The translations under genes were made by a program, and so were the position numbers. From Streptomyces sp. 11x1 (GTDB lineage Bacteria > Actinomycetota > Actinomycetes > Streptomycetales > Streptomycetaceae): a stretch of 64,000 nt of DNA. The notes under the pieces are model-generated. The model was not told where the DNA came from and searched no databases. It saw only the letters and a program-made list of their open reading frames with translations. This document shows, in pieces, positions 41,757 through 49,344 of the stretch. The first letter of the stretch is position 1. Each line of letters starts with the position of its first letter. The stretch covers positions 2,232,001 through 2,296,000 of the forward strand of contig NZ_CP122458.1 of the NCBI RefSeq assembly GCF_032598905.1, read 5' to 3'.

Positions 41757-43400
41757 ATGGCATCCAGCACGCACGAAGTGACCAATCAGGCTCCGCCCCT
41801 GGTGGACTACGACGTCTTCGCCGCCGACGAGGTCCTGACGGAGGCGGTCGAGCGGCATCTGGCGCCGGAGGTCCTGGAGGAGGCGCGGGACGAACTGACG
41901 GGGTTCGGCCGTACGGCGGGCTCCGCGCAGGTGCAGGAGTGGGGGCGGCTCGCGAACGAGAACCCGCCGAAGCTGCGGGCGTACGACCGGTACGGGAACC
42001 GGGTGGACGAGGTCGAGTTCCATCCGTCCTGGCACCGGCTGCTCGGCAAGGGGGTCTCGGCGGGGCTGACGGCGGCCTGGACCCGGCCCGGCGGTCATGT
42101 GCGGCGGGCGGCGGCGTTCGTCGTGTGGACACAGGTCGAGGCCGGCAACGGCTGCCCGCTGTCCATGACGCACGCGGCGGTGCCCGCCCTGCGGACGGAC
42201 CCGGCGCTCGCCGCCGAATGGGAGCCGCGGCTGACGTCGCTGCTCTACGACTGGGACCTGCGGCCCGCCGACCAGAAGGCCGGCGCCCTCTTCGGGATGG
42301 GCATGACCGAGAAGCAGGGCGGCAGCGACGTACGCGCGAACACGACCGCGGCGCGACCGCTGGCGGAGGACGGGACGTACGAGCTGACGGGCCACAAGTG
42401 GTTCTGCTCGGCGCCGATGTCGGACGGGTTCCTGGTGCTCGCGCGGGCGCCTGGCGGGCTGACGTGCTTCCTGGTGCCCCGGGTGCTGGCGGACGGTTCA
42501 CGGAACGTGTTCCGCATCCAGCGGCTGAAGGAGAAGCTTGGCAACCGGTCGAACGCCTCCGCCGAGGTCGAGTTCGACGGGACGTGGGCGCGCCGGGTCG
42601 GCGACGAGGGTGCGGGGGTGCGCACGATCATCGGGATGGTGGCGGCCACCCGGCTGGACTGTGCGCTGGGCGCGGCCTCGTTGATGCGGCAGGCGGTCGC
42701 GCAGGCGGTGCATCACTGCACGTATCGGGAGGCGTTCGGCGGGCGGTTGGTCGACAAGCCGCTGATGCGCAATGTGCTGGCCGATCTGGCGCTGGAGTCG
42801 GAGGCGGCGACGACGCTGGCGATGCGGCTGGCCTCCGCGTACGACGCGGCCGAGGCGGGCGACGACAGCGAACGCTCCTTCTTGCGGCTCGCGGTGCCGG
42901 TCGCCAAGTACTGGATCACCAAGCGGTGCGCCCCGCTGGTGGTGGAGGCGTCCGAGTGTCTGGGCGGGAACGGCTACGTCGAGGAGTCCGGCATGCCGCG
43001 CCTGCTGCGCGAGTCCCCGCTCAACTCCATCTGGGAGGGCGCCGGGAACGTACAGGCGCTCGATGTGCTGCGGGCCCTGCAGCGCGAACCGCGGGCCCTC
43101 GACGCCTACTTGCGGGAAGTGGGCCGGGCGCGCGGCGCCGACCACCGTCTCGACGGCGCGATCAAGGGCCTGTTGACCGAACTCGCCGATCTGGACGGCA
43201 TCGAGGCCCGCGCCCGCCGGCTCGTGGAGCGGCTCGCGCTCGTCCTCCAGGGGGCGTTGCTCACGCGGTACGCGCCCCCGGCGGTCGCCGACGCCTTCTG
43301 CGCCTCCCGGCTCGGCGGGGACTGGGGCTCGGCGTTCGGCACGCTGCCGCACACCCTGGATCTGGCCTCGGTGGTGGACCGGGCGCGGCCGGTGAGCTGA
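41757..43400 (+). CDS. aidB: AidB-type acyl-CoA dehydrogenase
   Basis: A 547-residue flavoprotein of the acyl-CoA dehydrogenase superfamily with the long AidB-like layout. It shows the FAD region GMGMTEKQGGSDVRANTT, the substrate/FAD domain HKWFCSAPMSDGFLVLARAP, the RLDCALGAASLMRQAV helix and the C-terminal GGNGYVEESGMPRLLRESPL. AidB proteins bind DNA and FAD and are linked to alkylation-damage responses, although an isovaleryl-CoA dehydrogenase activity has also been described. It is preceded by a terminator-like hairpin and has no operon partner here, so it is probably unrelated to the Dap operon. Confidence 0.9.
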   Translation: MASSTHEVTNQAPPLVDYDVFAADEVLTEAVERHLAPEVLEEARDELTGFGRTAGSAQVQEWGRLANENPPKLRAYDRYGNRVDEVEFHPSWHRLLGKGVSAGLTAAWTRPGGHVRRAAAFVVWTQVEAGNGCPLSMTHAAVPALRTDPALAAEWEPRLTSLLYDWDLRPADQKAGALFGMGMTEKQGGSDVRANTTAARPLAEDGTYELTGHKWFCSAPMSDGFLVLARAPGGLTCFLVPRVLADGSRNVFRIQRLKEKLGNRSNASAEVEFDGTWARRVGDEGAGVRTIIGMVAATRLDCALGAASLMRQAVAQAVHHCTYREAFGGRLVDKPLMRNVLADLALESEAATTLAMRLASAYDAAEAGDDSERSFLRLAVPVAKYWITKRCAPLVVEASECLGGNGYVEESGMPRLLRESPLNSIWEGAGNVQALDVLRALQREPRALDAYLREVGRARGADHRLDGAIKGLLTELADLDGIEARARRLVERLALVLQGALLTRYAPPAVADAFCASRLGGDWGSAFGTLPHTLDLASVVDRARPVS

Positions 43401-43473
43401 GCAGCCGTACGGGTTAGGCCCGTTCTCGCGTCGGGCGCCCCCTCTTTCGAGTGGTGCGGCCGGGCCGTCCGAG

Positions 43474-43511
43474 GCGGGGGTGGTGCTGCGCCGACACGGC
43501 ACCACCCCCGC
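43474..43511 (+). terminator. Strong hairpin terminator after the acyl-CoA dehydrogenase gene
   Basis: GCGGGGGTGGTGC pairs perfectly with GCACCACCCCCGC around a loop of about 12 bases. It lies 74 bases beyond the stop codon. The rest of the interval to the next gene holds a second palindrome CCGCGGCC...GGCCGCGG near 43709-43735 and no gene. Confidence 0.7.
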
Positions 43512-43755
43512 TTCTGTGGCCCCTCGGAGCGGAGCGCAGACGCCGCACCGGGCGGCGTTGAACAAGTTTCAAGGAGCACGGGCCGGTCCGCCAGGGTTGC
43601 AGGGGGTTGCAACTCTTCCTCTCTGTGGCCGGAGGCCGCCCCTCCGTGGCCGAAGAGCGGCACACTGGGAGACCCGCAGTCGACGCCGTCGTGCGGATCC
43701 GGACTTCCGCGGCCACCAGGGGCCGCGGAGCGGACGGCCTGCCGGGGAGGAACGT

Positions 43756-45099
43756 GTGCCGCATTCGCCGACCGATGTCACGCGGCTGACCGCCACGGAC
43801 GCCGCCCGGGCGGCCCGGGTCCTCGGAGAGGTGCGTGCCACCACCCTCGACGGGCGGACCTCGAAACCCGCCCCGCGCCCCGTGATCCGGGAGTCCTGGG
43901 GCCGCACGGAGCGCGGTGGCGTGGACCCCGACCATGATTTCCGGTCCGATCTGCTGGGCCGCGACGAGGTCGAGCGCCGTCGTCGGACCTCGCGGCTGCG
44001 CCATGTCCTGCCGGTGCTCCGCGAGGGACTGCTCTCCCTGGCGGACACCACGCAGCACATCATGATGGTCGCGGACGCGGACGCCCGGGTGCTGTGGCGC
44101 GAGGGCAGCGCGGCCGTGCTCCGCAAGGCGGACGGGCAGGGACTCGGGATCGGCTCGGACTGGCGCGAGGAGATCGTCGGCACGAACGGCGTCGGCACGC
44201 CCCTGGTCTCCCGCCGTGCCGTCCAGGTGTTCTCCGCCGAGCACTTCGTGCGCGCCCTGCACCCCTGGACCTGCACCGGCGCCCCCGTCATCGATCCACG
44301 CGACGGCCGACTGCTCGGCGCGGTCGACATCAGCGGCCCCCTGGAGACGCTGCACCCGTCCACGCTCGCGCTGGTCGACTCGGTCGCCAAACTCGCCCAG
44401 GCGCACCTGCGGGAGCTGCACCTCGCCTCGCTCGAACAGCTGCGCGCGGTGGCGGCTCCGGTGCTGGCCCGGATCGGCGGCCGCGCGATCGCCGTGGACC
44501 GGGACGGGTGGACGGCCGCCGTCACCGGGATGCCGTACACCAGCCGGGTCGCGCTGCCGAAGTCCCTTTCCCCGGGCCGTTGTCGGCTGCCGGCGCTCGG
44601 CGCGTGCGTCGTCGAGCCGCTGCCGGCGGGCTGGTTGATACGGCCCGTGGCGGAGCCCGCGTCCGCCCCGACCGCCACGCACATCACGCTGGACGTCTCC
44701 CACCCGCGCGGATGGACCGTCACCGTCACCGTCAGCGCGGGCTCCTGGACCCACGAGCTCACGCCCCGCCACGCCGAACTCCTGTACCTGCTCGCCCTCC
44801 ACCGGGGCGGACGCAGCGCCTCCGCGCTCGCCGACGACATGTTCGGCGATCCCGGGCGCACCGTCACGGTCCGCGCCGAGATGTCCCGGGTGCGCCGCTA
44901 TCTCGGCGCCTTCCTCGACCACCGGCCGTACCGATTCACCGAGCGCGCCGATGTCGAAGTCCTGCTGCCCGAGACCCCGTTGGACCTGTTGCCGCATTCG
45001 GTGGCGCCGGGGGTGGTGCGGTCGCGCGGTGGTGCGCCGGGTGGCCTCCTCCGGGTGGACGGGCCCGCGGGGCACGAGCGAGCCGGGCCGAACCTCTGA
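43756..45099 (+). CDS. GAF-domain transcriptional regulator (AcoR-like N-terminus)
   Basis: The GTG start is chosen for its GGGGAGGAAC ribosome site. The 447-residue protein starts with an RxSW motif region (RPVIRESWGRTERGGVDPDH), then a GAF sensor (about 85-215: HIMMVADADARVLWREGSAA, WREEIVGTNGVGTPLVSRRA, PWTCTGAPVIDPRDGRLLGA) as in AcoR/sigma-54 activators, but no AAA+ domain. The C-terminus (about 335-410: LTPRHAELLYLLALHRGG, RAEMSRVRRYLGAF) resembles a winged-helix output. Such GAF regulators often control dehydrogenase genes. The divergence from canonical AcoR and the absence of ATPase motifs are clear in sequence. Confidence 0.85.
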   Translation: MPHSPTDVTRLTATDAARAARVLGEVRATTLDGRTSKPAPRPVIRESWGRTERGGVDPDHDFRSDLLGRDEVERRRRTSRLRHVLPVLREGLLSLADTTQHIMMVADADARVLWREGSAAVLRKADGQGLGIGSDWREEIVGTNGVGTPLVSRRAVQVFSAEHFVRALHPWTCTGAPVIDPRDGRLLGAVDISGPLETLHPSTLALVDSVAKLAQAHLRELHLASLEQLRAVAAPVLARIGGRAIAVDRDGWTAAVTGMPYTSRVALPKSLSPGRCRLPALGACVVEPLPAGWLIRPVAEPASAPTATHITLDVSHPRGWTVTVTVSAGSWTHELTPRHAELLYLLALHRGGRSASALADDMFGDPGRTVTVRAEMSRVRRYLGAFLDHRPYRFTERADVEVLLPETPLDLLPHSVAPGVVRSRGGAPGGLLRVDGPAGHERAGPNL

Positions 45100-45292
45100 G
45101 CGCCTCGCCGAACATCCCCGCCCTCGTACCGGTGAACGGATCATGGTCTCGGAGTGAGGGATCTCCCTGTATTTCCCGGGACCTCGGCGTGACACGTGTC
45201 CCACTGACGTAGCATCGCTGCCAGGCCGCCCCACCTGCCTCTCCGTCAAGATCTTGTTCTGGGTAGGCAGTTGGCCGACCCCGGGAGGTTTC

Positions 45293-46693
45293 ATGAAGCA
45301 CCGCGGCAGGCACCGACGACACAGAAGGGGGCGTGCGCTCCGCGCGTCCCTGGCGGGGACCGCGCTGGCGCTCACGGCGGCGGCCACCCTGATCAGCACG
45401 TCGCAGGCGGCGGGCGGCGAGACGCCGGGCGCCCTCTCCTCGATCACGTCGGCCGGTGGGCTGCGCGCGCTCCAGCTCCGGGAGACGTCGGCCGACGGCG
45501 TCGGGCTGCGCACCCTCACCGCGGAGATGGGCGGCGGGGTCGGTCTGGACGAGGTGCTGGGCAGCGCGAACCACGTGATGCGCGGCGAGGCCGACTGCTT
45601 CAGCACCGAGAAGGACAATCTCCCCGTCGAGCCGGTTGCCGCGCGGGCGTACTGCTGGGAGCCCGGTGACGCGGTCGACGACCGGTGGATCCCCCGCTCG
45701 GTCACCACGTCCCGGGACAACCGGGTGATCGCGTCCGGCTGGACGCACAGCGGCGCCGAGCGCGTCACACCCGACGGCGCCGCGTCCGGCGCCGGCACGC
45801 GGACCGGCGGTGCCGACGACGAGGGGCTCGCCAGGGTCGCGTTCGTCGACGCCGGTGATCCGTCGAACCTCAGGTACCGCTGGGTCCTGCTGGTCGTGCC
45901 GACGGCCGGGGAACGGGGCTTCGAGGGGTTGCGCGCCAGGCTCGGCGGCATGGCCTGGTACCAGGACAAGCTGATCGTCACCGCGCGGGGCCCGCGGAGC
46001 CGGGGCGGCCAGGACGACTCCCTGTACGTGTTCGACCTGGCCCGTTTCCTCCGCGCCGACGTGACCGACAGCGAGACCATCGGCAGGTCCGGCGACGGCT
46101 GGTCGGCCCACCACTACCGGTACGCGCTGCCGGCGGTCGCCTCGTACAGCCCGCCGAGGGGCCGCGGCTGCGACGCGCGGGAAGACGAGGGCGTGCCATG
46201 CCTGGGCTCGCTCTCCCTCGACCGGACGTCGACCCCGCCCGGCGTCGTCGCGAGCGAGCGGCCCGCGCCGGGCGGTGAGCGGCCCGCCCGGGTCTGGCGC
46301 TACGCCCTCGACGTCACCGCCGACCGCACCGGCCTGCTGGCCACGGGACGCGCGAGCAGGGCGGTCCCCACCGAGGCGTACGAGACCGAGGCCTCCGGTG
46401 TCCGGGGTGTCCTCGCCCACCAGGGTGACTGGTACGTCGACCAGGCCGCCGAGAAGCGCGAGGGCCACGGCACGCTCTGGCGGCAGGACGACGAAGGCGC
46501 CGAGGCGGCGAGGTGCGCGGCGGACGAGGCCGACGAGAAGTCGGGCATCCGCTCGTACGCCTGCTGGGGACGGCACACCGCGTCCCTCTCCTACTCGCCG
46601 GAGAGCGACGAAGTCTGGACCTTGACCGACCCCATCCCGGAACGGGTGCTGTACGCGGTGAGGCTGTCGGACGTCACCGGCACGCTCGACTAG
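45293..46693 (+). CDS. Secreted protein of unknown function, possible beta-propeller
   Basis: A 466-residue precursor with GGGAGG upstream, a very basic N-terminus (KHRGRHRRHRRGRALRAS) and a signal peptide (GTALALTAAATLISTSQA). The mature protein has repeated strand patterns (FVDAGDPSNLRYRWVLLVVP, GGMAWYQDKLIVTARG, SLYVFDLARFL, ASLSYSPESDEVWTLTDPIP) like the blades of a propeller, and cysteine pairs. Homologues I recall are unnamed Streptomyces secreted proteins. No catalytic motif is visible. It stands alone between the GAF regulator and an IS relic. Confidence 0.75.
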   Translation: MKHRGRHRRHRRGRALRASLAGTALALTAAATLISTSQAAGGETPGALSSITSAGGLRALQLRETSADGVGLRTLTAEMGGGVGLDEVLGSANHVMRGEADCFSTEKDNLPVEPVAARAYCWEPGDAVDDRWIPRSVTTSRDNRVIASGWTHSGAERVTPDGAASGAGTRTGGADDEGLARVAFVDAGDPSNLRYRWVLLVVPTAGERGFEGLRARLGGMAWYQDKLIVTARGPRSRGGQDDSLYVFDLARFLRADVTDSETIGRSGDGWSAHHYRYALPAVASYSPPRGRGCDAREDEGVPCLGSLSLDRTSTPPGVVASERPAPGGERPARVWRYALDVTADRTGLLATGRASRAVPTEAYETEASGVRGVLAHQGDWYVDQAAEKREGHGTLWRQDDEGAEAARCAADEADEKSGIRSYACWGRHTASLSYSPESDEVWTLTDPIPERVLYAVRLSDVTGTLD

Positions 46694-46712
46694 GGCGGGT
46701 GTGACGTTGTGA

Positions 46713-46920
46713 TCAGCCGGCCTTCAGGAGGTCGTTGATCCAGGTCATCGAGGCGCGGAGGTGGAGGTCGGCGAGGTGGCTCTCGGGTGTCGTCCTATCG
46801 AGTCGCGACGCCTCGGCATGCCTTCGACGTGTTGACGAGCCGCTCGACGGCGTTCCGCGCTCTACGGAGATCGCCGTCGTGGCGTGCGGGGCGGCCGCCC
46901 CGGCAGCCCTTCCTCCGGCC
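46713..46920 (-). mobile_element. IS5-family transposase C-terminal relic, frameshifted
   Basis: On the minus strand RKGCRGGRPARHDGDLRRAR and NAVERLVNTSKACRGVATR end at a TAG. After a frame change, DRTTPESHLADLHLRASMTW and INDLLKAG run to a stop at 46713. This is the conserved end of IS5-type transposases (usual form ...NVVER..NRLK..RGLATRYDK...). Only the last 70 or so codons survive. No terminal inverted repeat or target duplication could be identified. Confidence 0.7.
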
Positions 46921-47015
46921 GCATCGACCTCGGGTGGCGCTCCCGGTCCCGGCCATACGTTCGGGAAGCCGCTGTCGTTCTCGGTCCTTGAGGGCCGCAC
47001 CCCGTACGCGCGGGA

Positions 47016-48554
47016 TCAGCGGGGTTCAGGACCGCGGTCGGCTGCGGGCAGGACCAGACGGAAGGTGCAGCCGCGGCCGGGAGCCGTTTCGAGTTCGAGG
47101 CGGCCGCCGTGGCCCTCGGCGATGGTGGCGGCGATGGCCAGGCCGAGTCCGCTGCCGCCATGGATGCGAGAGCGGGCGCGGTCGGCGCGGTAGAAGCGCT
47201 CGAAGACGAGCTCGGCGTCGACGGGTTCGAGGCCCGGCCCTTCGTCCGCCACCTCGATCACACTGATCGGCAGGTGCTCCGGCAGGGGCGGTGACGCGGT
47301 GGTGCGTCCAGGCCGGTCCGTGCCGCCGGTTCCGGGACCCGCCTCGGTCGTGCCGACACGGACGTGGACGCGGGTGCCGGGCGGGGTGTGGACGCGGGCG
47401 TTGGAGAGCAGGTTCTCGAGGATCTGCCGCAACCGGTGTGGGTCGCCGAGAGTCTCGGCAACATCGAGTTCCTCGGTACCGGTGGGATCCGCCGCGGTGT
47501 GCAGCGGGCCGAGATCGACGGGGTGGGACGCGCTGTGGACGGCGGACGCGGTGACGGCGTCCGCCGCCAGCGACAACAGGTCCACCCGTTCCCTCAGGTA
47601 GGACGGTTCCCTGTCCAGGGTGGCGAGCAGCTGAAGGTCGTCGACGAGCAGGCTCATGCGTTCCGCGTTCTGCGCGATGAACCGGTTGGCCTCCTGCAGT
47701 TCCTGCGCCGGGCGGTGCTCGGGGCGCAGTGCGAGTTGGGCGAAGCCCTGGATGGCGGTGAGCGGGGTACGCAGTTCGTGCCCCGCGTCGGCGACGAACC
47801 GACGCATCCGGGCCTCGGAGGCCTCGCGGGCCAGCAAGGCCTTCTGGAGGCGGTCGAGCATAGAGTTCAGGACCCGGCCGAGCCGTCCGATCTCGGTACG
47901 CGGATCGGTATCGGGCAACCGCAGGTTGAGCCGGCCTTCGGTGATGTCCTGGGCGGTGCTTTCCATTCTGGTCAGGGGCATCAGGCCCAGCCGGACCACC
48001 CACCTGCCCAGCGCGAGCAGGGCGACGATCGTGACGGCGAGCAGGACGGCGTTCAGCCACAAGATCTTCGAGGCGGCGCCGTCGACGGTGTCGAGCGGCA
48101 GGGTGACCACCGCTTTCATACCGTCCGGGCCAGGGTTGAGCAGCGCTCGCCACCGGCCGTCACCGCTCGTGGCAGGCACGGTTTCCGGATGCCCGTCCCG
48201 CAGACCGAGGTTCTGCACGTCGTCGGCCAACTGCGGTCCCGGCTTCGTTTCGGAGCCGAGGGAGTCGTTCAGTCGGTGCCCGGAGGCGTCGTAGAAGTAG
48301 ACGCGGAAGTCCGACGGCAGCACGTCCGGGTGTTCGCCCGGCGCCGGGAGTGTCCCGTCGAGAGAGTCGTAGAAGGCCGGCGCCGGCGGGTGGAACTCGA
48401 CGAGCTCCTCGTCGACGCGGTCCAGCAGCCAGGATCGCAGCACCACGTAGCCGATGGCCTGGGAGGCCAGGACGGCCGCGGTGGCGAGGACGGTGACGCC
48501 GAGGACAAGCCGTCGTCTCAGTGATCCGGGCGGCCGGGTCGGGAGGCGGATCAC
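47016..48554 (-). CDS. Sensor histidine kinase of an intact two-component system
   Basis: A 512-residue kinase with a GTG start overlapping the response-regulator stop (GTGA). It has an N-terminal helix (RRRLVLGVTVLATAAVLASQ), an extracytoplasmic sensor domain (about 45-165), a second helix (WLNAVLLAVTIVALLALGRW), a HAMP linker, a HisKA box with phosphoacceptor His in DAGHELRTPLTAIQGFAQ, and a HATPase domain (N box ILENLLSNARVHT, G boxes ADEGPGL and GGSGLGLAI). It should autophosphorylate and signal to the regulator encoded just upstream. The adjacent membrane glycosyltransferase genes suggest a cell-envelope signal. A decayed paralogue lies at 53 kb. Confidence 0.93.
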   Translation of the reverse strand: MIRLPTRPPGSLRRRLVLGVTVLATAAVLASQAIGYVVLRSWLLDRVDEELVEFHPPAPAFYDSLDGTLPAPGEHPDVLPSDFRVYFYDASGHRLNDSLGSETKPGPQLADDVQNLGLRDGHPETVPATSGDGRWRALLNPGPDGMKAVVTLPLDTVDGAASKILWLNAVLLAVTIVALLALGRWVVRLGLMPLTRMESTAQDITEGRLNLRLPDTDPRTEIGRLGRVLNSMLDRLQKALLAREASEARMRRFVADAGHELRTPLTAIQGFAQLALRPEHRPAQELQEANRFIAQNAERMSLLVDDLQLLATLDREPSYLRERVDLLSLAADAVTASAVHSASHPVDLGPLHTAADPTGTEELDVAETLGDPHRLRQILENLLSNARVHTPPGTRVHVRVGTTEAGPGTGGTDRPGRTTASPPLPEHLPISVIEVADEGPGLEPVDAELVFERFYRADRARSRIHGGSGLGLAIAATIAEGHGGRLELETAPGRGCTFRLVLPAADRGPEPR

Positions 48555-49294
48555 TGCTCCGGGGCCCCTCCGTGGCCACGGGGAAGACGGAGGCTGTAGC
48601 CGACGCCGCGCACGGTCTGGATGAGCGGCGGATCGAAGCAGTCGATCTTCTTGCGCAGGTAGCGGATGTACGTCTCGATGATCCGGACGTCCCCCGCGAA
48701 GTCGTAGCTCCAGACGTGGTCGAGGATCTGGATCTTGCTCACCACCTGCCCGGCGTTCGCCAGGAGGTAGGCCAGGAGCTTGAACTCGGTGGGTGACAGT
48801 GCGATGTACCGCCCCGCGCGGTGCACCTCGTGGGCACCCTCGTCGAGTTCCAGGTCGGCGTAGCTCAGGACACGCAGCGGGGGCTGCGCTGTGATGGCCG
48901 GCGCCGTCCGGCGCAGGATGGCCTCGATGCGCAGCAACACCTCCTCGATGTTGAAGGGTTTGGAGACATAGTCGTCTCCGCCGGCACTCAGGCCGCTGAT
49001 GCGGTCGTCGGTGCCGGTGCGGGCGGTCAGGAACAGGATCGGACAGTCGTTGCCCGCCGCCCGCAGTCTGCGGGTCACTTCGAAGCCGTCCAGGTCGGGC
49101 AGCATCACGTCGAGCAGCACCAGGTGCGGGTCCAGGCGTTCGACCTCCAGGAGGGCCGACTGTCCGGTGTCGGTACTGCTCACCTCGTATCCGGTCAGGC
49201 GAAGCGTCGCCTCCAGCAGGGTGCGGATGCTGGGCTCGTCCTCGACCACGAGGAGCCGGTACCGCGGCCTCGCTGCCGCGGGCTGGTCGGTCAT
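48551..49294 (-). CDS. OmpR-family response regulator
   Basis: A 247-residue regulator with an N-terminal receiver (RLLVVEDEPSIRTLLEATLR; phosphoacceptor Asp62 in LVLLDVMLPDLDGFEV; SKPFNIEEVLLRIEAILRR) and a C-terminal OmpR/PhoB winged helix (YIALSPTEFKLLAYLLANAG, DVRIIETYIRYLRKKIDCFD, TVRGVGYSL). Translation of the partner kinase is coupled through the overlapping GTGA. Probable targets include the glycosyltransferase pair immediately upstream on the same strand; that is inferred from position. Confidence 0.93.
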   Translation of the reverse strand: MTDQPAAARPRYRLLVVEDEPSIRTLLEATLRLTGYEVSSTDTGQSALLEVERLDPHLVLLDVMLPDLDGFEVTRRLRAAGNDCPILFLTARTGTDDRISGLSAGGDDYVSKPFNIEEVLLRIEAILRRTAPAITAQPPLRVLSYADLELDEGAHEVHRAGRYIALSPTEFKLLAYLLANAGQVVSKIQILDHVWSYDFAGDVRIIETYIRYLRKKIDCFDPPLIQTVRGVGYSLRLPRGHGGAPEQ

Positions 49295-49344
49295 GACGCT
49301 GCTGGTCCGTTCTGCCGTCTGGCGGCGCTCGCTCCGGCCCCGGA

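Noticed and set aside
41757..43400. Acyl-CoA dehydrogenase as part of the Dap operon
   Set aside because: A hairpin and 114 bases separate it from sbnA, it has the full AidB layout, and no lipid-chain chemistry is implied by the operon.
43414..46080. 888-codon minus-strand frame opposite the GAF regulator and secreted protein
   Set aside because: It spans two well-supported plus-strand genes and the gap between them, and has low-complexity Arg/Ser/Pro composition and no ribosome site.
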